Source of the DNA: Durusdinium trenchii
Lineage: Eukaryota > Sar > Dinophyceae > Suessiales > Symbiodiniaceae
Reading direction: 5' to 3'
Length of the DNA stretch: 64,000 nucleotides
Assembly: GCA_963970005.1 (NCBI GenBank)
Contig: CAXAMN010023662.1
Span: 702,958 to 766,957, forward strand
The notes under the pieces were generated by a model that did no database searches, had not been told where the DNA came from, and saw nothing but the letters and a program-made list of their open reading frames with translations. The stretch's first letter is position 1. Every line of letters starts with the position of its first letter. Shown one piece after another: positions 54,529 through 64,000 of the stretch. A program made the position numbers and the translations under genes.

Positions 54529-56618
54529 CTACTGAAGACGCTCTGGGCGGAAAAGGCGCCATAGCCCACCAAAGATCGAGTTTCTGCTTGGCTCACTTTC
54601 CTCTCTCTGCAGTCCAAGTGCGAGCTCTGGCTCCACGCTCCAAACCTCTGCAACGGTGTGGAATTCCCCTCCCTCTCCAAACACGTCCTCCTTCTGTGCG
54701 CGTAAGCGATCACGCAAGCGCTGGTCATAGACTTCACCAAGCTCAACGCTGTCAATGGTGGAGGAGGAGACAACCACTCGCACCCCCGAGGCGGTCAAAT
54801 CCTGCTCAAGATCCTGCAGGTTCCCACCACGAAAGGGACGACGTCAAAAAAAACTGTTTTTTGGGTATGTTGAGGTGCAAATCAGGTTCCTTGGAGGGGC
54901 AGTGAAACAACCAGGGTCACTAGGTCACTTAATATCAACGGGCAACATCAGGGCACAACTCACAACCACCCGGTCTTTATAGGAAGAGTGCCACAGCGGA
55001 AACTCAAGACTGTAGCCGAGCTTTCCCAGCTCTGCTTCACGCCATGTCTTGATGTGCTCCAAATGCAAATCTCCAAACACAAGGCTCTTCACCTGTGCCA
55101 GGCCAACCACTTTGAACCACTGGTTTGAGCGCAGCCCAGGAAACATTGAAGCTATACTGACTGATGTCCCAGGTGCCGCTGGTCGTTTTCCCCACGAAAC
55201 GTGAAGCGATTCAAACATGAGCCCAGTCGTGACTGTGCGACGATCCAAGTGATAACACATGCAACTAGACTGGTTGGCACATCGGTCTGCTCACCAGGAA
55301 GGGCCCTACGTGCTCTTTCACCTTGTACCGACAGTTCCGTGCAAACTCAAATAATAACGTTAGCATGGATTGAACAAGAAATGCCATTATCGCTACACCT
55401 TCAACAAACAATAACCATCCAAAATGATCCAAAAGGAATTCGCAACATCAACCCTTCATTAATAAAGGGTTTCTGTATGTTGCTGTAATATTCTTGATCA
55501 AACTCAAAGCCAAGAAAACCCCCAACCCATCTGATCGTCGGCCAGTCGGCCTTCGGTCCGAACTGCTGACGAAGCAGCTCCAGGCCCTTAGTCACGCGGC
55601 TCACATAGCTCTCGCTACTGGCGCGGTGCATGGGAATGCCCAAGAGGGTGAGGCCCAAGTGCTTCGCTTGCCGCTGGACCATGTCGATGGAGATATCCTC
55701 AGAAGGAATTGGAACATCCGAGAATCATCATCTGGCAATCCAAGCAGTTGAGGGATCCCTGAGCGTTTCACTTGCTTAATGCCAGACCTCCTATGACTTC
55801 TGAAAATCAGTGCTTCAGTTATTAAGGATATTTGAGGATGCTTCCATGCACACAGATCTGGGCAGCACATGACGGGTGTTGGAAAGTTCTTTTGAGGTCA
55901 AGGGCTTGAGGAGATGGGATTGTCTCAGAACCCACGAGAAACTATACCTTGTAGAAAGGGAAGTCGTTAGATGAAAATCGGTAGAGTCTACCATGTCTAC
56001 CCCTGCGCCCAAGCATCAAGCACCATAATATGGTTGGGATCCTGACTTAGTCAGATACCCTTTGGCCAGGCTCGGGCAACAGACCCCTACTGAGGCTACC
56101 TATCCAATGGTCTAAGAGCATGGCCCAAGAAAAGCATGTTCGCTTGCGTTCGCGCAAACCATCAAATGCCCAGCGGCTTGATGGGCAATAATTCGGCTTG
56201 GTGCATCGAATGTGGTCAACAAAACAATTCCCACTGCTGAATCGGACATTTCTCGTGCAAGTGCACGAAGGGTCAAGAAGGAGTCTTTCCCACCGCTGAA
56301 GAATAAAACACGAATTTCAGCAGCTGAGTCAGGAGAAAACTTCAAAGATGTTCCTCGACATAGGATGGCTGGTTGCTGAATACGTGCCAGTTTTTGCTCG
56401 TCGCAAACATTCACATGATTGTAGGGACAGTGGCGACAGCCCGAGCCACAGCATTTGCCTCGCTTTTTGTGTGCAACTTCAGTGAAAACCAAGAAGCCAC
56501 TGACAGGATCTGTATAGAAGGTGTCTCCTCGCTCACAAGCCTCTTGATGCAGTTTGAAGAAATCTTCAATATCGGTGATCTTGTGTGTCTCTTCAGTCTT
56601 CCTCCTGCGGAGCGGCAT
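54529..56618 (-). CDS. DUF5522 domain fused to Dph6-related PP-loop ATPase (ATP_bind_4), at least 4 exons
   Basis: Model exons: 56618-56178, 55718-55527, 55092-54976, 54813-54646, all in phase 0. Residues 20-70 form a DUF5522 module with the signature RGKCCGSGCRHCPYNH, a candidate metal-binding Cys cluster. Residues from about 100 form an adenine-nucleotide alpha-hydrolase/PP-loop domain (PF01902, TIGR00290): FFSGGKDSF (the SGGKDS loop), LLTTFDAPSRIIAHQ, LTLLGIPMHR, LVFGDLHLEHIKTWRE, SLEFPLWH and FGEGGEFHT. Relatives include diphthine-ammonia ligase Dph6, which makes an amide with ATP; the substrate here is unknown. Intron 3 is GA-AG (AAA followed by GACCGG, ending TGCAG). Intron 2 is GT-AG. 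Intron 1 starts GC but ends CG rather than AG. The end is uncertain: reading through gives a stop at 54529, while a GT donor at 54645 would lead to a further exon that I did not find. The start is the Met before PLRRRKTEE. The cobalamin-binding-like gene lies 0.9 kb upstream on the same strand. Confidence 0.8.
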
Positions 56619-57211
56619 CAGTCCAATGCTGCCCTACTAACCCCTACTATGAGGCCCTCTTTGGCTTGAGGGCGTTTGACTCCACGCCCCCAACAACCAA
56701 GATGCCAAATGCCCCGCAGCAAAACCGCTAGCCTAGCTACAGTACCAATTCTTGCTGAAAAAAAAGCTCAATTCAAAAACAGTGAAGTCTGCGATCTTTC
56801 TCCACCCTGGTTAACCTATCTCATCCCATCTCAAATACCCTCACGTTGTCCAACACAACAGGAGCCGTTGACAGACTACCCAATATGACAAAAACAGCCT
56901 CCACCTCTCCTCTTGACTCCCTGTTGAAGTGGAATTCTCTTATAGGCCGTAGCTGCTTTTGCAAAATGCAGGCCCTTGATGGCTTCCGGCACCTCGATTC
57001 TCATTCTCTAGGTCGTGTTTTCGACTTGCTGTCCGGTGTGACTTCAGACTCAGACGCCCTAAATGATGCTCACAAGCAGGCAAAGATCGCAGTAACAAAT
57101 CATAAAAAAGGAAGAAAACTATTGTGTTATTGTGTTGCTCGGGGTCTTGGAATCGAGGCTTGGGCTCAATTTCACAATCTCAAGAGCTGGCTCCTAGCAG
57201 TTTTGGTAGCA

Positions 57212-57330
57212 GTAATGTAAACTGTTGATGAATAACACCCACCAGGATAACACCCACCAGGACTGTAGGTTTAAAGCCATTCTGGTCGGGGGGTTGAAAT
57301 ATCATCAACAGTCTGCAGACTACATTACTA
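57212..57330. mobile_element. Family A inverted-repeat element in the spacer between the two recognised genes
   Basis: The ends AGTAATGTA and ACTGTTGATGA are repeated inverted at the right end, where an extra 9 bases separate them. The interior has a duplicated AACACCCACCAGGA-type word and the GGGGGGTTG run shared with the other copies. It lies about 200 bp past the stop of the cobalamin-binding-like gene. Confidence 0.7.
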
Positions 57331-57535
57331 GACTCCCGCACCTTCGTCAGTGGAGGTACGAACCGTGCCGAAGCCAAACACCGAATCTACAGGTATCAAA
57401 CCTTCCCTGGTCATCTTCAGGCCCCTGCTGTTTGTGTAAAACACCGCACTGCTCAGGTTGAGCTCAGTGCCACTGAACTCCCATCTCCATCCGCTTCTCA
57501 TTGTTCGAACCATGTCCACTCCTGTCCAATCCCCG

Positions 57536-60180
57536 CTAAAGCCCTGGATTCGGTGCCTCAGGCTCCTCGCAATACGCACAGAGTGCCATGATCACCGTGC
57601 CCAGCAGCAGCTTGGGCCCAGGTCTTGCGAAGAACTGATCCCCATCCGTCGCAAAAGCTACAGGTGTCCTTGGTGTGTCCTGAAAGACTGCCGCGAGCTG
57701 GTCCTGTACCTGGAAGGGATGTGATAAGACATGGATTCGCTTGAGGAACCGGGCAAAGTTGAAAAAAATAGACTTAAGCAAAACCAGGAAGATGTTCGGG
57801 TTGGATTGGATTTATGACCTTCGTTTCAATGCCAGATTTGGGTTGAACTCTATGGGGTTGGGCTTGATCTGGTGCATCTTGCCATTGAAAGGAAAGTGGA
57901 AAGGCACAAGTGTTGACGAACATGTACCTACATGGTCGATGTCACTGCGCAAGAGCCAAGACTTGAAATCCCCCTGAGCGCTGTATTGTTTTGCTTTGTT
58001 CAAGGGGAGTTGACATGGAGGGTTGTCTGAAAGCAGACGTTGCCACAGGTCTACTTGTCCCATGTCATTCAATATCCTACCTGGCCTGGCCCTTCCGATT
58101 TGCAACATGTGAGTCACTTCAGGCACTTCTCTAATGCTCGAATCGAGACAATCCAAGCGTCACCGGGTAAGCCGGGTGAGAGCCCCCAACTGGAAGGCAT
58201 TTGAGGCTTTCCGGAAAAAACACTCCAACAAATCAGATTTCTTAGCACAAATCACACAAAGATGTGAGTAGTTCAAGACATGAATCGACCTGATGTCAAT
58301 CATGTCAGTATATGCAATGCCATACAATGCCCAGGTACAGCTGCAGCATCCTGATAATTGCGTTCCAGATTGAAGCCGCAGCAGGCCACCAGCAAAAGGC
58401 TGGGCTTGGTTTTGGCAACATCTTGCCTGAGCAAAACATCTTGGTTTGCCTCCTTGAAGTGGAGAACTGTGAGGTGAAGAACACAATACAATCAGCAACG
58501 GCCTTGGTTTGTTGCCTTGCTTTGTGTGTCACTAGTCACTACAATCTCCCTCAAACTGGTACATGTATCATGTAAATACTGTGCGTGTTCGATCCCTCTC
58601 CAAGGACCAAGGACCATCAGCATGGACCGACTTCGGGGATTCGTGTTGCACGGCTCGTCACACGGAGCCGGACGGAGCGCTGAAAGCCACCGGACGGAGG
58701 CCACCGGAGGCATGGTTCTGTTGTCGTTCAGGGAGGATGTTCCCAAGAACCCACGACTTCACGACACCGACTTCCACTTCGCGACTTTACTCTTTGACAC
58801 CCAGTTGCCAGGTAACTTCCTTGGATTTCCTGGAGCTGCTTTCCTCTTCGGCCGCATGTTCTACACAGGCCCATTGCATCATGTCTGGCATCCAATGGCC
58901 GGCATTGAACGGTGGTGAGAGCCATTCAAGCAAATACATACCTTGACCGCATGACAGCATATGACGCGACCACAAGCTTGAAACTCATAAGACGGTGCGG
59001 CCAAAATCAGAAGACAGTGGTAAAACGGGAAAACGATTGGCCGCGGCCGTGGCATGGGAAATCCTAAGGCCACATGTTGTATGGTTTGATATGTTGATAT
59101 CAAGTAGTTCAACAAATGAACATATCCTTAATTCATTAGCTATATAGTAATATATAAACTTAATAATATATAAACTTAACCACATTTGCACGACAATGGC
59201 TTCCGGCCCCTCTTCCAGGCTGGAAGATGCTGGAAGGCTGAAAGCCATTCGTTGGCTCCTGCAATGAGAGACATTCCTGGTGATTCGGGAAAAAGAGAAA
59301 CATTGCTGGCTCCAAAGAACCAAAAAGCGTGGTCGAGCGCCCTGGGGAGGGCGGTGTCGAAGAACTGTCTCTTGAAGCTGCTTGAGTTGGCTCTGAAGCT
59401 GATCTGCCAGGGTGATTCCACGCTCTGGATAGCCGGCGCTGGAAGCCACAAGCCGAATGCTCTCTAAGACATCCTCCAGACTTTCCTGGCGGCAGAACGG
59501 CAAAACAGGACATGACTCGAAAAGCCTGGTATAAAATCTAAGTGGTAACTGAAAATTAATAGTTGCGATTCACGTGCGGGTTCACTATCAATCAGGCCAC
59601 TTCCATTGACAATTAGTATCTCAGTCTGTTCTCCAGCAGCTCCTTTGAACATTTCAAGGCTTTACTCGAAGCCACCTTTGGGTCAAAAAACGACTTTAGA
59701 GACACCTTCACGATTTACAATTGATTAATTCAAAAAGTCTTCACACGTCTTCGCGTCACACTTCTTCACATGTCTTCACATCTTGCACAGAGCGTGGCAC
59801 AACATCCATGACAGGTGAGGGCTGCCAGCAATTCCGATAGAGTATATAGAGCTTGCCTTATCCTGTGGCATCTCAGCCAGGATCTAAGACAAGTGGCCGG
59901 GCTCAAGGAAAGCACTTGAACCTCAGGAGGGATCCCTATTGAAAGACCCCTTGGAGACTCCAAGTGGGTGAGGCCGTTGGGGAGACTCATGAGAACAACC
60001 ATGTTGGTCCTCTTGTCACCGAAAGCCAGGTGGAAAGAAAACAAGATGCCAGGGCAACAGAAAGCGGTAGGCAACTTCAATTCATATGCCTTCCAATGGC
60101 TTAGATCGGTAGATGACACAGAACACTGTGGTTGCAGGTGTTCTGTTTCAGCCGCAACTGGATCAAAAATAACAATAAAA

Positions 60181-60211
<31 letters not shown>

Positions 60212-61697
60212 GCAACCAGAACCATGGCAAGAGGACAAAAAAAAAGAAGGAAAAAACACAAGAAAAAGTATTGGGAACCTCCTGGTGCAATGCTAAGAAA
60301 CCAAACATGGGATATCATGAGATTGTTGAAACCACCAGGAGCCAATCATAAAACGCCTGCAGACAACTCCTTTTGAGATGCTTCATGCGAATTGAACAGA
60401 ATCCAGTAGAATATTTCCCAAATTAATTACGGTTGAGGATGCTAACTTGCTAACCCCTCACCAAGCAAATCCTTGAAGAGTGACTGCATTAGGTTAGGAC
60501 AAGGGAACTTCATCCGCTTCATCCGCCCCCACTAGACTTGTCTCCCCTCAAGCTCCACAAAAAGCCGCCACGTGACATGGCTTCTGTGCCCGAGGCGGTC
60601 ATAGATCCTTGGATTGGCTCAATTTGGTCAATATGTTGGGTATACAGTATCCCATGATCAATAACGGCGGATTTCTTTCCGCTGTCCATCTGATCAGGAT
60701 GCGCAAAACGCACCCCCTGATAAAGCTAGTCAGCATCTCCGAAAATTAGCAGCCAAACATTTCCAATAACTGGATGATGATGGTTGGTAAAGACCCTTCC
60801 CCAAAAAAAGAATTGCCCCTTTTACCGACAGTTACTGGTCATGGGACACACCCAATCAATATGACACGACAAAAAGAACGGTCGATATGCTGACCGCAAA
60901 GACGGCTTGCTGGCTGGATGGTCACACTGCCGCGCACGATGTCGTTTGGGCAAAACAACTTGATGTGGAGCTCCAAATAGAGGGAACCCTTTTGATGCTA
61001 GACAGACCTTGTCTTGTCCCCAAGTGATAATTCTCAGATGTTTTACTTTGTTATAGTCCCAAGTCGTGATCTAACATAGGTTTTCCAGGAGTAGATGGAT
61101 GACCGTGGACAGTGGACTGTCCAGGCTAACGCCGGGGTACTTCGACACACTCCTTGAAGATGGAGCACACACCTGGCACAGGTCCTGCGTGATGATAAGT
61201 GTTGGCTGTGCTTCCAGCAGTGCATTCGCATCGATGGGATACAGCGATGGGATGGCATCAAGGGATCCTAGTGTGCGAGCGCACAAGGTTGTGCGCACAA
61301 CTTGAACCATTATCTTGGCCTGGCAAGGCCACAAACGCATTTCCTCTTGGCTCCTGTTCAACCTTTAATCTATATAGCTCCCGGATCCCGCATAGGAAAG
61401 CTCTTTCAATCAGTCTTAGCATCCAGAAGCGGATTTTGCTTGATCGGACATCTGCTGCACTTTGCGGTGGATATCCACTTGTGAAGAGATCTTCTCTTCC
61501 TGTAGGACATCCTTTGTCAAGATCAGAGGACGACTTGAGCCATCTGAAATTTGATCACATTCATGGGTCACTCCAACAAGACTTCTGCTGAGCCCCAGGG
61601 CAACACAAATATCAGTGGCGGAAGGAGTGAGGCAAGCGATGCGTAGCGCGGGTTGCTCTGACTCCATCAAGGAACCGCATGCACTCATGGTAGACAT
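57536..61697 (-). CDS. Cobalamin-binding / BtuF-like substrate-binding domain protein, at least 7 exons
   Basis: A eukaryotic gene for a periplasmic-binding-type (PF01497, BtuF/cobalamin-binding) fold. The family binds corrinoids or metal chelates; ligand and location here are unknown. Model exons: 61697-61424, 61267-61104, 59484-~59321, ~58941-58865, 58717-58664, 58452-58339, 57709-57536. Motifs appear in family order: LTPSATDICVALGL and THECD (exon 1), SLYPIDANALLEAQPTLI then TQDLCQVCA (exon 2), SLEDVLESIRLVA (exon 3), EWLSPPFNAGHWMPDMM (exon 4), ASGGLRPVAFSAPSG (exon 5), LLLVACCGFNLERN (exon 6), DGDQFFARPGPKLL (exon 7). The sum is about 330 residues, normal for the family. The chosen start is the first Met of exon 1, about 20 residues before the first conserved strand; no signal peptide is obvious. 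Intron 1 fits GA-AG. The junction of exons 3 and 4 is not resolved. A stop follows PNPGL at 57536, unless exon 7 splices onward into the DUF5522 gene. Family assignment is firm; exact exon ends are less so. Confidence 0.75.
60179..60214. repeat. AGC trinucleotide repeat
   Basis: (AGC)n with one GAA interruption. The open frames on either strand (poly-Ser plus, poly-Leu minus) are repeat artefacts. It lies inside the large intron between exons 2 and 3 of the cobalamin-binding-like gene. Confidence 0.9.
60636..60855. mobile_element. Family B element with 8-bp target duplication
   Basis: The outer bases TTGGGTATA and (inverted) TTGGGTGTGTCCCATGA define a 220-bp element flanked by TCAATATG on both sides (60628-60635 and 60856-60863). 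The right half contains GGATGATGATGGTTGGTAAA and matches the two shorter copies; the left half carries about 110 extra bases. Confidence 0.75.
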
Positions 61698-61699
61698 GA

Positions 61700-62900
61700 G
61701 TCAAAGAAATGTCTGATCCCAAGTGCAGCAATTGCAATTGTGGCTCTCTTCAATGGACATCCAAAAGAAAAATCTGGGGACATCTCGTTAGATTTCGAGG
61801 TTGCAAACCTGTAAGGTCTGAAGGTGTTGTGACTTGCCTTTTACAGGTCAGCTTGGCGGCATACATGTTAAGATATTCTCTTCACCTCCTGTGAGGCAGC
61901 TATATAGCCTGTAGCAGGAAACTGCGACGTGCAGGACAGCAAACATATGATCTTCCGCACTAGCCCATACAATGCAAACAGGAAGAATGCAGGCATGTCC
62001 AATCATGAATCAAGGAGACAAAGCAGGGAAGATGTTCTTCCAATCTGGCAGCTGTGCTGAAATTGCAGAGTATACAAATTGACCTATTGATATTCCAGAT
62101 TGAAACAAGTGGTTGGAAACCCTCGAACCATGTTGAATCTTGGAAAACATTCGAACATACGGAGATAACCAAGCACACGTGGGACAGCAGCACTGCATGC
62201 ACGCGGGTTTGGTATGCGGCATTTGGAAGATCATATCGTGGTAGGGTGGAAAGGGAACTTCAAAACGGTACCTCGCTAACCACTAGTTTGTAGCGGAAAA
62301 CGCTCTTTGAAGGTGCCATTCTCAGGGTCCATGTTAGTTTTCGGGGAGTTTATTTTTTTTCAGAAGGTCGTTCTTGACAGTCGTGGGGTGAAGGATAGGG
62401 TGGCCCACGAGGAGCAAGTCAGACTGAAAAATATGGCCTAGGTATGCCTAGGTTGATCAAAGACTGGTTGGTGGTTTCAACTCACTTGAAAAGTATTAGT
62501 CAGTGGGTTCAATAATCCCTAAGTAAAGGTTGAAAATTAACAAAAAATAACAACAATACATAGACTATAGATCTCTCAAACCACCACCCAGAAGAAACAT
62601 GATGAGCTCATTCTATTCCATGGTTTCTTCCCTGCATCACTACTCAACAGCGCCAGCACCGGTTCACACCCAACAAGTCGATGGGGGCACAAACTTCCAT
62701 GCCACCATTACGTGCTGGGATCATATCCCGCCCGTTGACCGCTCTGAAGTCCGACAGACGAAGTTGGCATGACCTAAAATGTGGTTTCTAGAGGAACCCT
62801 AATTACATGGTTGTGGGATAGGTCACCAGGGTCTACCCACAGCTTGATTCATTCATATTAAAATATTCATTCCCAAATTGCTTTGCGCTTAAAGAACTCG
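61700..62900. other. Upstream region of the cobalamin-binding-like gene
   Basis: AT-richer, with no credible exon on either strand. It probably contains the 5' flank; no promoter element is recognisable, as is usual for dinoflagellates. A possible trans-splice acceptor (TGGGATCAG) lies about 20 bases before the Met. Confidence 0.4.
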
Positions 62901-62929
62901 CCCTGTCTCATCTCTCTGATCTGTCTGCC

Positions 62930-63117
62930 CCGGCCCACTTGTCACGCCCATCCTCCATGAGCGGGGCCACTTTCACCCGCAGCTCCGAAGGGGCCTTGTG
63001 GCTTCGATTGTGTGAGATTACAGAATTGACATCGAAAACAAGGCAACGCGGGTCAGTCCCCGAAATCTCGGTTTCGGTCGTGTTTTGGTCAATTTGCAGA
63101 ACTCGGTTTTGGTCCAT
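62930..63117 (-). CDS. Coding exon, family unknown
   Basis: A minus frame reads TETEISGTDPRCLVFDVNSV, then ISHNRSHKAPSELRVKVAPL and MEDGRDKWAG. Plausible globular peptide with good composition. No clear splice sites. Confidence 0.4.
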
Positions 63118-63406
63118 TTCAGAGGACTTCAGACTGGCTGTCTCGAACGCGGCAGACGGCTTTAGACAGGGTTTTACCGGTCAAAAGGACGGCCAAAAAA
63201 CACTCCAATCACCTTAGTTGGAGCAAGACTCACCGGAATGTTGTCCCGCAAGACCGACTACAAATGATCCCAGCGAAAACCGACTACAACAGGTGCAAAG
63301 CACCAAGTGGTGGGGTAAGATATACAAATAATAGGGCAAGTAGGGCAAGTAGGGCTGTATGCGGAATGCAAATGTCTCTTTTACGGAGCGACCCTGTCAG
63401 CTTCAG

Positions 63407-63526
63407 TCAGGGCGGTTGCAGCAGACGTGGCAGTTGCCCGCGTGCTTCGTCTCTCGGCACGGTCTGACCGGTCAGACCGGCACCGCTCATCGACATCACC
63501 GGACGGTGGCATCGACTCTGACAAAA
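63407..63526 (+). CDS. Plus-strand exon with GTGAGT donor
   Basis: The frame after CAGCTTCAG reads RAVAADVAVARVLRLSARSD, then RSDRHRSSTSPDGGIDSDK, running into GTGAGT at 63527. A second plus frame shares the donor, so the frame is probable rather than certain. Confidence 0.45.
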
Positions 63527-64000
63527 GTGAGTACCCTCTAGACTATTACGCAATAAGGTACCCTCTAAAACAAAAATAGAAAGATCTAGACAATAGTCTG
63601 CCTGGCTACTCATGCGTGGTTCCCTAAAAAAACAGGTTTGTGGGGGTTGTGGAGTGAGTGGCGTTCCTCTGTCACTAAACTTGTGCAGTGGGGACTCTGT
63701 TCATCGGATCCAGATCAAACTCATTTGCCGTCAAGCGCAATAATGCCTCATGTTCTGCCCAATCCCAGCATGTCAAGGCAACACCGCATCGTCTTTGAAG
63801 GCAACACCTGCTTGCAGAACGCAGTCTTTACCAAACTCAAAAACGTAGTAACAACCGGCGGTTGCAATAACTGGAATGTTGCGTTGTCCATGATCGTTTG
63901 ATCTGCAAGCAACAGCGCTCCCATCACTTCAGAGAAGCACTGAATGATCAAATCTGCCGACCAGTACAAACGCCCCAGGGCTTCCCAACAAGTGTTGGAG

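Noticed and set aside
59766-60351. 180-codon minus frame and 127-codon plus frame
   Set aside because: Driven by the AGC repeat (poly-Leu or poly-Ser); the region is an intron of the cobalamin-binding-like gene by family alignment.
1-64000. CRISPR array, prokaryotic operons, tRNA or rRNA genes
   Set aside because: No evenly spaced short repeats with unique spacers, no Shine-Dalgarno-led operon-like frames, and no cloverleaf or rRNA core sequence seen by eye. Short tRNAs could be missed without a scan.
1-64000. Retrotransposon or viral polymerase genes
   Set aside because: No reverse transcriptase (YxDD), integrase or capsid motifs noticed in any frame.

Overview
The window looks like nuclear DNA of a dinoflagellate, most likely a symbiodiniacean alga. 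The evidence is: no long open frames; many short exons (20 to 300 bases) of higher GC with G/C-rich third codon positions; introns of 50 to 1500 bases; several introns that fit the dinoflagellate GA-AG donor class; and abundant microsatellites, short inverted-repeat elements and modular satellite-like repeats. The assignment is inference; no rRNA, tRNA or spliced-leader sequence was found to confirm it.

The best understood part is 54.5-61.7 kb, minus strand. Exons there reassemble into a cobalamin-binding/BtuF-like substrate-binding protein (61.7 to 57.5 kb), followed on the same strand by a DUF5522 cysteine domain fused to a Dph6-related PP-loop ATPase domain (56.6 to 54.5 kb). Family motifs run in order across the exons, and most junctions keep the reading frame. 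A 120-bp inverted-repeat element lies in the spacer between them.

From 1.9 to 19.9 kb most credible exons are on the minus strand and encode secreted or cell-surface type protein: a LamG/concanavalin-like segment near 9 kb and Cys-rich or EGF-like segments near 14, 6.7 and 1.9 kb. A stop at about 17.97 kb suggests at least two genes. From 22 to 54 kb there are exon clusters on both strands: minus at 23.9-25, 28.2-28.7, 30.6-38.4, 48.1-48.6 and 50.8-52.0 kb; plus at 40.8-42.9, 45.0-46.7 and 48.9-50.6 kb. Most have convincing splice sites but no recognisable domain. 62.9-63.5 kb holds one exon on each strand.

Repeats: (i) a short inverted-repeat element family at 25.2, 30.0 and 57.3 kb, one copy with a perfect 6-bp target duplication; (ii) a second family at 1.4, 15.0 and 60.7 kb, one copy with an 8-bp duplication; (iii) a CTAGTAG-based modular repeat, with a 59-bp tandem array at 21.6-22.0 kb and four dispersed complex copies plus a palindromic one; (iv) a TCTAGAAAATG hairpin repeat at 29.5-29.9 kb with relatives at 0-0.3 and 5.1 kb.

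Exon limits were read by eye from splice signals, frame and third-position composition. They are models, not transcript-supported annotation, and gene boundaries are mostly unknown.
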